Assembly: GCF_033971885.1 (NCBI RefSeq)
Contig: NZ_JALBUS010000008.1
Coordinates: forward strand, 1-64,000
Direction: 5' to 3'
DNA length: 64,000 nt
Source: Absicoccus intestinalis
GTDB taxonomy: Bacteria; Bacillota_I; Bacilli_A; Erysipelotrichales; Erysipelotrichaceae
Shown here: piece after piece, positions 16,710 through 25,606 of the stretch
Layout: every line of letters begins with the position of its first letter
Numbering within the stretch: the stretch's first letter is position 1
Program-made: the position numbers and the translations under genes
The notes under the pieces: generated by a model
What the model saw: the letters and a program-made list of their open reading frames with translations, nothing else
Database searches by the model: none
What the model was told of the DNA's origin: nothing

Positions 16710-17237
16710 CTAGTCATCATCATCCAGTTTGAATTCACTTAACTTTGCCCATCGTGGATCGATCGTATCTTCATCTTCTATCGGATCTTGATCAGAAAGC
16801 AATTGCCAGCCATCCCCTTTGGGATATTGGTCACGTGGCAATCGACTCACGCTGATTGGTGCCTCTAACAACACCGTTTCAAATATTTCCGGATTAAGAT
16901 CAATGAAGTCATGTTTTACAACAATGATCTCATCATCGGCATCCTCATCCAATTGATCGAGTCGAACAAATGAGTAGGTTGATTGCGACGTCGTGTCAAA
17001 TGTCACTTCGATATCCTCTGAAGTAATCGAATCACAAACGATCATCACACCGTCCATGTCCAAATCAGAGAAAACCAGTGCGTTTCCGTCAAACTGTAAA
17101 GTGCCCGTAACATGCACTTCAGGAATGGACTTGACTTGAGTATGATGGAGTAGATCGTTTTCTTCCATAGCGAGATGTTCATCAATATGTATGATTCCAT
17201 TTTCGGAATGCAAGAAGTCTGTTTTTGTAAATTTCAC
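16710..17237 (-). CDS. YceD/DUF177 family protein
   Basis: A 175-residue acidic protein of the DUF177/YceD family, almost always encoded just before rpmF and thought to act in 23S rRNA or large-subunit maturation. Typical features are the central beta-rich region with VTGTLQFDGNALVFS (canonical G.l...C..cl positions, but the Cys pair is absent) and the ELxxPISVSRLP-like segment and an Asp-rich tail. The start is placed at GTG 17237, with GAGGTGA 5 nt upstream, because the perfect promoter at 17264-17292 puts the transcript start at about 17257, on top of an upstream in-frame ATG. Confidence 0.85.
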   Translation of the reverse strand: MKFTKTDFLHSENGIIHIDEHLAMEENDLLHHTQVKSIPEVHVTGTLQFDGNALVFSDLDMDGVMIVCDSITSEDIEVTFDTTSQSTYSFVRLDQLDEDADDEIIVVKHDFIDLNPEIFETVLLEAPISVSRLPRDQYPKGDGWQLLSDQDPIEDEDTIDPRWAKLSEFKLDDDD

Positions 17238-17263
17238 GATCTTCACCTCATGTCGCATTTGAT

Positions 17264-17292
17264 ATTATAGTAAAAGCACACAAGAATGTCAA
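17264..17292 (-). promoter_or_regulatory. Consensus sigmaA promoter of yceD-rpmF
   Basis: TTGACA (17287-17292), 17-bp spacer, TATAAT (17264-17269), reading on the minus strand: a full consensus match, as expected for a ribosomal protein operon. The predicted transcript start near 17257 gives a 20-nt leader that contains the SD. Confidence 0.9.
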
Positions 17293-17299
17293 TAAAATA

Positions 17300-17308
17300 T
17301 GTTAGACT
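17300..17308 (+). promoter_or_regulatory. Extended -10 of tmcAL
   Basis: TGT-TAGACT, ending 6 nt before the ATG at 17315. The hexamer is weak (4 of 6) but matches the spacing seen at other SD-less genes here. It lies just behind the divergent yceD -35. Confidence 0.4.
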
Positions 17309-17314
17309 ATAAGT

Positions 17315-18313
17315 ATGTCGATCTGTGGAATTATTGCTGAATACAATCCCTTTCATCAAGGGCACGCCTATCAGCTTGCTTATGCGAAAAAACATTTTGA
17401 TACTCTTGTTATCCTTACTTCCATGTATTACAGCCAAAGAGGTCTGCCCTCTTTGCTCTTACCGGAAGATAAAGCACGACTGTGTTTGGAACATGGAGCG
17501 GACCTGGTGATTGGCCTGCCCGTCTGTTACACGGCACAAAGTGCCGCTTATTTTGCGAAATACAGTTTACAAGCCCTACACCAGATTCCCATCGATCATT
17601 TGTTGTTTGGTTCCGAATCCAATGACATCCATCATTTGGAAAAAACCTATGAATCGATTCAATCAAAACCAATCGATGCCTCTACCAGCATGAATCATAA
17701 TCTTCAATTGGATATATTGCCCAATGATCAATTGGCCCTCTATTATGTGCACGAATGCAAAAAAAGGGGAATCCAACCGGTATCGATGCAAAGAGATACA
17801 AGCTATCCATCCGCTACGCAAACCCGTCTGGACTATTTTAGTGGAAAGCCAGTATTGTATGATACCTATTTTCAAACCCACCAACAATGGGAAAATTATT
17901 ATCCCTATTTGAAAACATTCCTTCAATTGAGTCCACCCGAAACCTTAGAACAGTATTTTTTGGTCAATGAAGGCATTGAATATCGCTTAAAGAAAGCTGC
18001 CAAACAAGACACGTGGTCTGATTTTCTTGAAACTGCCATTTCCAAGACCTATTCCCGCTCACGGATCCAACGAACCTGTTTGATGATTTTGCTACAAATC
18101 ACCAAAGATAAAATGAAAGATCACAATCGATTTGATCGACTGATCGTCTTGGGCTTCAATGAAAAAGGCCAACAACTATTGAAAGGCAAGGATTGTGCCA
18201 CTAAATTCAAAGAAATGCAGGCATTTGATCAATTCATTGAAAATCAAACGCTTACTCTATATAACAGTGTGCAGCCACGACCCATTCATAGAAAGGCGGT
18301 CCTGAAAAAATGA
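17315..18313 (+). CDS. tmcAL: tRNA(Met) cytidine acetate ligase
   Basis: TmcAL (formerly YlbM) activates acetate with ATP and acetylates the wobble cytidine of elongator tRNA-Met. The 332-residue protein begins with CGIIAEYNPFHQGH, the nucleotidyltransferase HxGH motif at 15-18, followed by conserved SMYYSQRGLPSLL (36-48) and LPVCYTAQSAAYFAKYS, and LLFGSE near 95. The C-terminal helical domain is somewhat short compared with the usual 380-400 residues. ATG without SD, 6 nt after a -10-like box. The stop overlaps the next start (ATGA), so the two are co-translated. Confidence 0.93.
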   Translation: MSICGIIAEYNPFHQGHAYQLAYAKKHFDTLVILTSMYYSQRGLPSLLLPEDKARLCLEHGADLVIGLPVCYTAQSAAYFAKYSLQALHQIPIDHLLFGSESNDIHHLEKTYESIQSKPIDASTSMNHNLQLDILPNDQLALYYVHECKKRGIQPVSMQRDTSYPSATQTRLDYFSGKPVLYDTYFQTHQQWENYYPYLKTFLQLSPPETLEQYFLVNEGIEYRLKKAAKQDTWSDFLETAISKTYSRSRIQRTCLMILLQITKDKMKDHNRFDRLIVLGFNEKGQQLLKGKDCATKFKEMQAFDQFIENQTLTLYNSVQPRPIHRKAVLKK

Positions 18314-18846
18314 TCCTACTTTTGCTATTGATCCTTGTATGTTTTTTCGTCTATGAATATTACTTTCCGCCCATTCCCAGACCCAAGGGCGTCTATCCCT
18401 ATGCATTATTGTTAGGGTGTCCAACCCATGCAGATGGGAGTTTATGCACATCCGCAAAAAAACGTTGCCAAAGAGCCATTCAGGCCTATCAAGATCATCA
18501 ATTTGAAACGTTGGTAATTACAGGTGGTGCCGTCAAAAATCAATATACCGAATCCATTGCGATGAAAAATTATATTCTTGCCCAATGTTCCATGCCAATC
18601 ATCTGTGAGACCCGATCCAAGAATACTTGGGAAAATATGGTCTACTCCAAAGAAATCATCCAAAACCAGCCTGTATTGATCATTACCAGTGGAACGCATG
18701 CTCGTCGGGCTTGTGCCATTGCGAAGCAACACTTTCACCAATACAGTGCCATCTGGTATCCAGAACATCGACCCAAACATATTTTCAGAGAAATGGTTTC
18801 TCGGCTTTTATATATCAAGATCGAACTACAAAAGAGGTTGCCCTAA
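18310..18846 (+). CDS. YdcF/DUF218 family membrane-anchored protein
   Basis: A 178-residue DUF218 protein: one N-terminal helix (2-18) then the alpha/beta domain with LLLGCP (33-38), RAIQAYQ, LVITGGAVKNQYTES (72-86), ETRSKNTWENM (102-112) and ITSGTHARRA. Members such as SanA/YdcF act in envelope metabolism, and the fold binds nucleotides; the precise role is unsettled. Overlaps tmcAL by 4 nt and shares a terminator hairpin with the convergent rsh gene. Confidence 0.87.
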   Translation: MILLLLLILVCFFVYEYYFPPIPRPKGVYPYALLLGCPTHADGSLCTSAKKRCQRAIQAYQDHQFETLVITGGAVKNQYTESIAMKNYILAQCSMPIICETRSKNTWENMVYSKEIIQNQPVLIITSGTHARRACAIAKQHFHQYSAIWYPEHRPKHIFREMVSRLLYIKIELQKRLP

Positions 18847-18856
18847 GACAACCTCT
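18833..18856. terminator. Bidirectional terminator of ydcF and rsh
   Basis: Stem AGAGGTTG-CCCTAAGA-CAACCTCT, followed by TTTATTG on the plus strand and by TTTTGTAG on the minus strand. It contains the ydcF stop codon. Confidence 0.8.
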
Positions 18857-21058
18857 TTATTGTATGACACGAACCACATCACGAACCGAGCGAACTTTTT
18901 TCAAATTGGACATCAAATTTTGAAGATGGGCTGCATTTTTCACGCCCAAGGTCAATTTGGTCGTTGCAGTCAATCGATTGGTGTCGACACCTGAATCCAC
19001 ATGCCGTAAATTAACGTTACATTGTTGGATCACGGTCACAATATCACTCAATAGATAATTGCGATCATCGCTATAAATGATCAATTGCGCTTCGTATTGT
19101 TTCTCTTCCAGATCCTCTTCCCATTGCACCGGAATCAATCGCTTGGTTTCATGTGCCACATTCGGACAATCTTTGCGATGGACTTTCACACCATGTCCTT
19201 GTGAAATAAAGCCAACGATCTCATCTCCAGGAATCGGCTGACAACAATTGGCCAAGGAAACCGCAATCGTATCGATACCGGGTACGATCACGCCGGTTTC
19301 GGATTTTTTACGCATTGGATTTGGCTTGTTGTACAATTTGATGATATCATCATCTTCCATCGCTTTGGCCTTAGTCGTATCAATGCGATCCATGACCGAT
19401 TGCATCGATACTCTCTTATTGGCCAAGCCAATGTAGAAATCATCCAACGTTTTATAGGATAAAGAACCAATGATCGTTTCCAATCGTTGGGGCTCAATGA
19501 GTTTTTCATCCAAATGCCGCCGCACGATCTCCTCTTTCAACATCTGTTCGCCCTGTTTGATCATTTCTTTCTGCTCTTCGCGATCTTTCTTTTGCAGGAA
19601 AGAACGAATCTTATTTCGAGCATGCGCACTCCGAACGATCTTGATCCAATCTGGCGATGGTCCCGGTGAATTCTTATTGGTGAGGATCTCAACGACATCG
19701 CCATTATTCAATCGTGTATTCAATGGAACGATGGCCCCATTGACTTTGGCTCCCACTGTTTTATGTCCAACATCGGTATGAATGCGATACGCAAAATCGA
19801 CAGGACAAGAACCAGGCGGTAAGGTGATGACACGGCCTCTTGGTGTCAAGCAATAGACATTGGCTTCAAAGATGTCTTTTTGTAGAACGGACATATATTC
19901 TTTGGCATCTTCGCTCTCTTCATCGGTCATTTGGGAAAAATCCCGGAACCAGGCTAATGAGTCTTCAATATCTTTTTGGCGCGTCTGATGATTGAAATTG
20001 CTGTTTTCTTTGTATTTCCAATGAGCAGCGACACCACGTTCCGCAACTTCATCCATTTCTTCCGTACGAATTTGAACTTCAAAAATATTACCATGCGTAG
20101 GTTCAACGATCGTTGTATGCAAAGATTGATATAAGTTGGCTTTCGGCATCGCAATATAATCTTTGAATCGCCCTGGAATCGGCCGATAGGTTGCATGGAT
20201 ATAGCCCAATATTTCATAACAATGCGTTACCGTATCGGTAATGATCCGGATCGCATACAAATCTAAAATTTCTTCAAATCGCTTATTTTTGTTGACCATC
20301 TTTTTATAGATGGAATAAAAATGCTTGCTTCGACCAAAGATACGATATGGAATATGATATGAATCCAAGATCGTTTGGATATCATTGATCATCATTTGGA
20401 CTTGTTCGTTACGTTCGGAAACCCGTGTTTGGACCAATTCTTTGATGTTCTCATATTCCCTTGGCTTTAGGTATTTAAAAGAAAGATCTTCCAATTCGCT
20501 CTTGATCTCATTCATACCCAAACGATGCGCAATAGGGGCATAAACACTCAAAGTTTCCTTAGAGATTCGCTGTTGCTTCTCGGGCTTCATATATTGAAGC
20601 GTCCGCATATTGTGCAAACGATCGGCCAATTTGATATAGATGACACGCACATCTTTGGCCATCGCAATAAACAATTTCCGATGATTGCTCGCTTGATAAT
20701 CTTCTTCATCTTGGAACTTAATCTTACCAACCTTGGTAACCGCTTCCACCATTTCAGCTACTTCTTCACCAAATTTTTCTTTGATCGTATCGTATGTGAC
20801 TGCATCACAATCTTCCACAGTATCATGCAGCAAGCCAGCTTCGATGGTTCGTGGCCCACAATGAATTTGCGCCAACGTATCCGCTACTTGAATGCAATGC
20901 GTAATATAAGGAGCCCCACTTTTGCGCTTTTGATCTTTATGGACGTCAAATGCAAAGGCATACGCCTCTTGGATCTTTTCTAAACTGTCCGGGTTATGGA
21001 TATAAGTTTTCACATGTTCCATACATTCATCAAAAGAAACTTCTTTAAATTCACTCAT
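18857..21058 (-). CDS. relA: Bifunctional (p)ppGpp synthetase/hydrolase
   Basis: A long RelA/SpoT homologue (Rsh) of 733 residues that makes and degrades the stringent-response alarmone (p)ppGpp. The hydrolase HD domain is intact (HDTVED near 80, and LADRLHNMRT near 145), as is the synthetase domain (GRSKHFYSIYKKM near 243; RFKDYIAMPKANLYQSLHTT near 300). TGS (about 395-455), a zinc-finger-like NCCQPIPGDEIVGF segment and an ACT domain follow. The second Met is taken as start because AGAGG is 8 nt from it but abuts the first. Order recJ-apt-rsh is the common Firmicutes arrangement. Confidence 0.96.
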   Translation of the reverse strand: MSEFKEVSFDECMEHVKTYIHNPDSLEKIQEAYAFAFDVHKDQKRKSGAPYITHCIQVADTLAQIHCGPRTIEAGLLHDTVEDCDAVTYDTIKEKFGEEVAEMVEAVTKVGKIKFQDEEDYQASNHRKLFIAMAKDVRVIYIKLADRLHNMRTLQYMKPEKQQRISKETLSVYAPIAHRLGMNEIKSELEDLSFKYLKPREYENIKELVQTRVSERNEQVQMMINDIQTILDSYHIPYRIFGRSKHFYSIYKKMVNKNKRFEEILDLYAIRIITDTVTHCYEILGYIHATYRPIPGRFKDYIAMPKANLYQSLHTTIVEPTHGNIFEVQIRTEEMDEVAERGVAAHWKYKENSNFNHQTRQKDIEDSLAWFRDFSQMTDEESEDAKEYMSVLQKDIFEANVYCLTPRGRVITLPPGSCPVDFAYRIHTDVGHKTVGAKVNGAIVPLNTRLNNGDVVEILTNKNSPGPSPDWIKIVRSAHARNKIRSFLQKKDREEQKEMIKQGEQMLKEEIVRRHLDEKLIEPQRLETIIGSLSYKTLDDFYIGLANKRVSMQSVMDRIDTTKAKAMEDDDIIKLYNKPNPMRKKSETGVIVPGIDTIAVSLANCCQPIPGDEIVGFISQGHGVKVHRKDCPNVAHETKRLIPVQWEEDLEEKQYEAQLIIYSDDRNYLLSDIVTVIQQCNVNLRHVDSGVDTNRLTATTKLTLGVKNAAHLQNLMSNLKKVRSVRDVVRVIQ

Positions 21059-21087
21059 GTCCATACCCTCTCTTTCTTCTTAACTAT

Positions 21088-21609
21088 TTATTCGCCGGCA
21101 TAATGAGCTAAGGAACAAACCGGAATATCCCCAATTTTTTCGCGACCATGAAGATCATCCAATTCAATCACAAAGCCACAACCAACAACTTGACCACCCA
21201 TTTGTTCAACCAATTGAATCGCTGCTTGTGTCGTTCCTCCGGTGGCCAATAAATCATCGATCACAACGACTTTTTGTCCCGGTTTGATGGCATCGGTATG
21301 CATGCATAACTCATCTTCGCCATATTCTAGACCATATTTTACCGAAATCGCTTCGCGTGGTAATTTGCCTGGTTTGCGAATGGGGGCAAAACCCAAATTG
21401 CACTCTAAGGCAACGGGTACACCAAACAAAAAGCCTCGCGCTTCTGGTCCAATCACAAAATCCGCCTGGGTTTCTTTCACAAAATCCACGAATGTTTGTG
21501 TGACATAACGCAATGCCTCTGGATCTTGAAGGATCGGTGTGATATCTCTAAAAATGATTCCTTCTTTGGGAAATCCAGGAATACTGGCAATATACTTTTT
21601 AATATCCAT
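21088..21609 (-). CDS. apt: Adenine phosphoribosyltransferase
   Basis: Converts adenine and PRPP to AMP in purine salvage. At 173 residues it has the standard length; the PRPP-binding motif VVVIDDLLATGGTT lies near 115-128 and the N-terminal FPKEGIIFRDITP and GPEARGFLFG motifs are exact family signatures. It lies 53 nt after recJ and 29 nt before rsh on the same strand, so it is probably co-transcribed with both. The SD is weak (AGAGG about 12 nt upstream). Confidence 0.96.
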   Translation of the reverse strand: MDIKKYIASIPGFPKEGIIFRDITPILQDPEALRYVTQTFVDFVKETQADFVIGPEARGFLFGVPVALECNLGFAPIRKPGKLPREAISVKYGLEYGEDELCMHTDAIKPGQKVVVIDDLLATGGTTQAAIQLVEQMGGQVVGCGFVIELDDLHGREKIGDIPVCSLAHYAGE

Positions 21610-21662
21610 ACTTATTCTTTTCCTCTTTTCTTATATCGCTATTTTACAACACGATGACTCAT

Positions 21663-23204
21663 CTAGCCAATATAATTGATGGTTTCAATGATAAAAGACG
21701 GTTTTCTTTGACCTCGAAATTGATTGATTTGTACCTGACCGACAAAACTATAAATTTGATTCACACTTTTTTGTTTTTCTTGCTCCGTTTGATTGAAATT
21801 CATACATTCCAATCCATTCCGCAAGATATATCGTACATGCTTGCCATTTTGAATGGGAAACATCGATTGAATTTCAGGATGGATCAATTCAAAAGAAGGA
21901 CAGACAAAACCAGGCCCAAAAGGTCGGAGTTGATCTAAACTTTGGATTGCAGATAGGCTTAATTCTTCCGGCAATACCGATAGAGTTTCCAAATGAGGCT
22001 CTTCCCATTGAAAGGTCTGGATCCGATCATGAATATATTTTTTGAAAAGGGTATAATCTTGCGGACTCAAACTAAACCCCGCCGCTTGGGCATGGCCTCC
22101 AAATGTGGCATAAGATGGAAAATCTTTCAAAAAGGCCATGCAGTTGAAACCTTCGGGCGAGCGCATGGATGCTTTGTACCCCTCTTGATTTTTTGTCATG
22201 ACAATGGCTGGTTTATGATAGGCGTTGCATAAATTTCCAGCCACCAATCCAATGATACCTTCATGATACGAGGCATCACTGACCAATAAGACCTCTTCTT
22301 GTAGGGCACATTTCGCTTTGGCATGATTGACCATCTGCATGGATAAATCTTTCCTGCGATCATTCAATTGATTGATTTGTTGCTGGAAAGTGAACAATTG
22401 ACTGCGATCACTGCATAAAAAATATCGAACCACAGTATTCACATTGCCTAAATTGGATAACCTGCCGACCGCATTTAATTTAGGAACAATTTGAAAACCA
22501 ACATTGACTTCATTCAATTGCCGGTCATTCGCCAATGGGGATATATGCGATTCCGCTTTCTCATTCAATCGTTTTAGACCTTGTTGGATGATGGCTCGCG
22601 TTTGGCCTTTGACGATCATGACATCGCCAATGCTCGCAATGGCAGCCAATTCCAGATCATAACCGGTAGCGAGGCCTAAAGCACGGATACACTCAAAGGC
22701 AACACCGGCACCACATAAAGTTGAAAATACGGGTTCCATGTTGGTTGGATGCACGAGAAGATCACAAGGTACGGGATTTTCGATTTCGTGATGATCGGTT
22801 ACAATGGTTGTCATTCCATACGACTTGGCTTTTTCTAAAGCATCGATTGCTTTTACCCCATTATCGACCGTAATGATGGTCGTATACCCTTTGGCATGGG
22901 CTTTCTGTACAGTTTGGGGATGAAGGCCATAGCCTTCTCGAATGCGATCGGGTATATAATAACCCACTTCGATGCCATAGCGACGTAAACCATGGACCAT
23001 GATCGTTGTGGCCAGGATCCCATCGCAATCATAATCACCACCCACAAAGATTTTCTCGTCTTTATGGGTTGAAATAAAGTCCACAAACGATTGTATAGAT
23101 GGTGCTTGTGAAACGGGAGCCAGCCTTTGCGTATGGGTCCAATAGTCCCATTCTTTTGGATTGGAGACGATAAATTGTAAAACTTTTTGTGCTAAATTTT
23201 CCAT
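21663..23204 (-). CDS. recJ: Single-stranded-DNA exonuclease RecJ (DHH family)
   Basis: RecJ degrades single-stranded DNA 5' to 3' in recombination and repair. The 513-residue protein has the DHH motifs GGDYDCDGILA (about 52) and VTDHHE (about 137), the DHHA1 motif GGHAQAAGFSL (about 370), and a C-terminal OB-like domain. At 513 residues it is shorter than most RecJ (560-780) and lacks the C-terminal extension. The ATG at 23204 has no SD; TGC-TATAAT ends 6 nt upstream, so a leaderless mRNA is predicted. A GTG or TTG further upstream would lie inside that promoter. First gene of recJ-apt-rsh. Confidence 0.92.
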   Translation of the reverse strand: MENLAQKVLQFIVSNPKEWDYWTHTQRLAPVSQAPSIQSFVDFISTHKDEKIFVGGDYDCDGILATTIMVHGLRRYGIEVGYYIPDRIREGYGLHPQTVQKAHAKGYTTIITVDNGVKAIDALEKAKSYGMTTIVTDHHEIENPVPCDLLVHPTNMEPVFSTLCGAGVAFECIRALGLATGYDLELAAIASIGDVMIVKGQTRAIIQQGLKRLNEKAESHISPLANDRQLNEVNVGFQIVPKLNAVGRLSNLGNVNTVVRYFLCSDRSQLFTFQQQINQLNDRRKDLSMQMVNHAKAKCALQEEVLLVSDASYHEGIIGLVAGNLCNAYHKPAIVMTKNQEGYKASMRSPEGFNCMAFLKDFPSYATFGGHAQAAGFSLSPQDYTLFKKYIHDRIQTFQWEEPHLETLSVLPEELSLSAIQSLDQLRPFGPGFVCPSFELIHPEIQSMFPIQNGKHVRYILRNGLECMNFNQTEQEKQKSVNQIYSFVGQVQINQFRGQRKPSFIIETINYIG

Positions 23205-23210
23205 GTTCGT

Positions 23211-23219
23211 ATTATAGCA
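23211..23219 (-). promoter_or_regulatory. Extended -10 promoter of recJ
   Basis: TGC-TATAAT on the minus strand, 6 nt before the recJ ATG and 9 bp downstream of the obgE terminator stem. The -35 position falls inside the terminator palindrome and does not match consensus. Confidence 0.6.
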
Positions 23220-23220
23220 C

Positions 23221-23248
23221 AAATAAAAAGCAGAACGATCGTTCTGCT
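23221..23248 (-). terminator. Terminator of obgE
   Basis: Perfect 20-bp palindrome AGCAGAACGATCGTTCTGCT (23229-23248) followed by TTTTATTT on the minus strand, starting next to the obgE stop. The U-tract runs directly into the recJ promoter. Confidence 0.85.
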
Positions 23249-24538
23249 CTAGCTTTCAATAAAATCAAATTCAAATCCATGAATTCGAACCGTATCGCCA
23301 TCTTGACAACCTGCTTTACGCAACGCATCATCAATGCCCATATAACGCATCCGCTGACTAAATAAATAATAGTCTTCTTCCGTGTTGAGCTTGGTGATGT
23401 CAAAGGATCGATCAATTTTTGGCCCTTTGACTTCAAAGACATGCGGTTCCACTTTGATGATTTCAAAGTCTTTGGGTTTGGCTTCCAAAGTATAGGTAAC
23501 CCCAGCATCTTGACCCCAGTCATCCATGATTGGAAATGGTGGCGTGCTGGCTAACAGATCCGCTGCTTTGCGTAAGACGGGATCCAATCCTTCGTGAATG
23601 ATCGTACATGTTTCAAATACCGGGACATCGGGATAGGTGGCTTTAAAGCGTTGCAGATTTTCCTTTGCCGCATCCAGATCCATCTTATTTGCGACCACGA
23701 TTTGCGGTCTTTCCAACAAGCGCATTTGATAAGAGCCCAGCTCATCATTGATGATCTTGTAATCTTGGACAGGATCCCTGCCTTCTTCACCACCCATATC
23801 GATCACATGTAGAATGACCCGACAACGTTCGATATGTTTCAAAAATTCATGTCCCAGACCTTTGCCTTGGCTGGCTCCTTCGATCAATCCGGGTAAATCT
23901 GCCAAAATAAAACTGCGTCCATCTTTGGTTTCCACCACACCAACGTTCGGTGCTCGTGTCGTGAACGGATAATCACCGATTTCTGGATGGGCCCGGCTGA
24001 CCGCATCTAAAAAAGTGGATTTGCCAACGCTTGGAAAACCAACCAGACCTACATCGGCTAATACCCGTAACTCTACGATACAATCAAATTCTTCTCCGGG
24101 TTTGCCATCTTCGGCATATTTAGGTGCCGTGTTCCGACTGGATTTAAAATGATAATTGCCCCGGCCACCTCGACCACCATGAGCGACAATTTGTTGCTGA
24201 TGCGGTTGGGTAAGATCCGCTACAATTTGACCCGTATCTGCATGCTTTACGATCGTGCCTAAAGGCACCTTCACGATGGTATCTTGGCCATTGGCTCCAT
24301 GCATTTTTTTCGTCTTGCCATTTTCTCCCGGTGTCGCCTTGATCTTTCGATGATAACGAAGATCCATTAATGTGATCATATTGGGATCGGCTTCAAAGAT
24401 GACATCGCCGCCTTTGCCCCCATCACCGCCAAAAGGACCGCCGTAAGCAACATATTTTTCATGACGGAAACTAACGATACCATTTCCACCATTTCCGGCT
24501 TTGACATTGACTTTTACTTGATCGACAAACATTGCCAT
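23249..24538 (-). CDS. obgE: GTPase Obg/CgtA
   Basis: An essential GTPase in 50S ribosome assembly and stress signalling. The 429-residue protein has the glycine-rich Obg fold (1-158, GGNGIVSFRHEKYVAYGGP), the G domain with P-loop GFPSVGKST, switch DLPGLIEGA and NKMD, and a C-terminal OCT domain (about 345-425, with a split YTLEAKPKDFEIIK start). ATG at 24538 has AAGGTG 5 nt upstream; a GTG two codons earlier is also possible. It follows rpmA after a terminator hairpin, so its level relative to rplU-prp-rpmA is probably set by read-through. Confidence 0.97.
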   Translation of the reverse strand: MAMFVDQVKVNVKAGNGGNGIVSFRHEKYVAYGGPFGGDGGKGGDVIFEADPNMITLMDLRYHRKIKATPGENGKTKKMHGANGQDTIVKVPLGTIVKHADTGQIVADLTQPHQQQIVAHGGRGGRGNYHFKSSRNTAPKYAEDGKPGEEFDCIVELRVLADVGLVGFPSVGKSTFLDAVSRAHPEIGDYPFTTRAPNVGVVETKDGRSFILADLPGLIEGASQGKGLGHEFLKHIERCRVILHVIDMGGEEGRDPVQDYKIINDELGSYQMRLLERPQIVVANKMDLDAAKENLQRFKATYPDVPVFETCTIIHEGLDPVLRKAADLLASTPPFPIMDDWGQDAGVTYTLEAKPKDFEIIKVEPHVFEVKGPKIDRSFDITKLNTEEDYYLFSQRMRYMGIDDALRKAGCQDGDTVRIHGFEFDFIES

Positions 24539-24560
24539 TTCCACACCTTCTTTCTAAAAG

Positions 24561-24582
24561 AAAACCCCGGTATTGCCGGGGT
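24561..24582 (-). terminator. Intra-operon terminator between rpmA and obgE
   Basis: GC-rich stem ACCCCGG-CAATA-CCGGGGT followed by TTTTCTTTT on the minus strand. No promoter is evident before obgE, so partial read-through is inferred. Confidence 0.85.
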
Positions 24583-24590
24583 CCTTCGTC

Positions 24591-24875
24591 TTAAGCTTGT
24601 GGGTAAACAGAAACTTGTTTCTTATGTTTTCCCAAACGTTCAAATTTAACAACACCATCCACTAATGCGAACAATGTGTCATCGCCACCACGACCTACGT
24701 TAGTTCCGGGATGAATCTTTGTTCCACGTTGACGATAAATGATGCTTCCTGCATGGCAAGCTTGTCCATCAGCTACTTTGCATCCTAAACGCTTCGATTC
24801 TGAGTCACGACCGTTCTTAGTCGAACCAACTCCCTTTTTTGATGCGAATAATTGATTATTTAAAACGAATTTCAT
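24591..24875 (-). CDS. rpmA: Ribosomal protein L27 with cleavable N-terminal extension
   Basis: A 94-residue L27 whose N-terminus reaches the peptidyl-transferase centre in the mature ribosome. It carries the Firmicutes-type extension MKFVLNNQLF before ASKKG; Prp is known to cut after the F of such LF-A motifs, and this is needed because the N-terminal residues act at the catalytic site. The body (GSTKNGRDSESKRLGCK, RQRGTKIHPGTNVGRGGDDTLFA) is canonical. Follows prp by 5 nt, the protease that would process it. Confidence 0.97.
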   Translation of the reverse strand: MKFVLNNQLFASKKGVGSTKNGRDSESKRLGCKVADGQACHAGSIIYRQRGTKIHPGTNVGRGGDDTLFALVDGVVKFERLGKHKKQVSVYPQA

Positions 24876-24880
24876 GTCGG

Positions 24881-25201
24881 TTACACCTCAACTTTCTTTA
24901 TTTTGATTATTTTCGAATTCACTTGAGCCACCGTATCCAATTGAATAACAAATGTTTCAAGGATCGATTGTAAAAGAGGGGTAGACTCTTTTACATGAAT
25001 ACTCACAAAGCCATCTTCCATGGTGAGCTCACAACTGTTTGGGCATTGTTGATCAATGCTGTTGAGAATCCCTACACTGATGGCACTCACTTGTGCACAA
25101 ACAAGAGCAAATTCTTCATGTTCTTGCTGATCTTCATGCCCACTGACCACAATGAGTTCCCAATTTTTTTGATGTCTTTGCTCGTGAACAGCAATGAACA
25201 T
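24881..25201 (-). CDS. prp: Ribosomal-processing cysteine protease Prp
   Basis: A 106-residue Prp protease that removes the N-terminal extension of L27. The catalytic dyad is visible as His in SGHEDQ (about 22) and Cys in ALVCAQVSAISVG (about 34), both in family position. Length and position between rplU and rpmA are standard. Starts 2 nt after the rplU stop, with its GAGG SD inside the end of rplU, so translation is coupled to L21. Confidence 0.94.
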   Translation of the reverse strand: MFIAVHEQRHQKNWELIVVSGHEDQQEHEEFALVCAQVSAISVGILNSIDQQCPNSCELTMEDGFVSIHVKESTPLLQSILETFVIQLDTVAQVNSKIIKIKKVEV

Positions 25202-25203
25202 TA

Positions 25204-25506
25204 CTAAGCCTCAATAGAAGCAATCTTCACAGCTGTATATGGTTGACGATGTCCTTGTTTACGACGAGTTGAACTCTTCTTAGGACGGTATTTTACGATC
25301 GTGATCTTCTTACCTTTTCCTTGTTTTTCAACGACACCTGTAACTTTAGCACCTTCTACATATGGTTTTCCAATTTTACCATCTGCGAACAATACCTTGT
25401 CGAATACGACCTCATCACCTTCGTTAGCCGCTAATTTTTCAACATAAATTACAGCATCTTGTTCAACTTTGATTTGTTTTCCGCCAGTTTCAATAATTGC
25501 GTACAT
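25204..25506 (-). CDS. rplU: Ribosomal protein L21
   Basis: A 100-residue 50S subunit protein: MYAIIETGGKQIKVEQDAVIYVEKL at the start (family signature AIIxTGGKQ), then VEKQGKGKKITIVKYRPKKSSTRRKQGHRQPYT near the C-terminus (typical of L21). SD AGGAGG before ATG. First gene of rplU-prp-rpmA-obgE, behind a structured leader and a good promoter. Confidence 0.97.
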   Translation of the reverse strand: MYAIIETGGKQIKVEQDAVIYVEKLAANEGDEVVFDKVLFADGKIGKPYVEGAKVTGVVEKQGKGKKITIVKYRPKKSSTRRKQGHRQPYTAVKIASIEA

Positions 25507-25600
25507 ATGTGCACCTCCTATTCATGAATACTCGCCATTAAGGTGTGCGAAGCATCTTTCAAACCTTTTCTGTGCGGTTGCCGACTGCGGAGTCTGCAAC
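25507..25600 (-). ncRNA. L21 leader RNA candidate (ribosomal autoregulation)
   Basis: The roughly 94-nt transcribed leader of rplU is rich in pairing, for example GCAGACTCCGCAGTCGGC and the ACCTTAATGGCGAG block just before the SD. This resembles the L21 leader of low-GC Firmicutes, thought to bind L21. Assignment is from memory of the pattern and position, not from a covariance search. Confidence 0.55.
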
Positions 25601-25606
25601 AATAGT

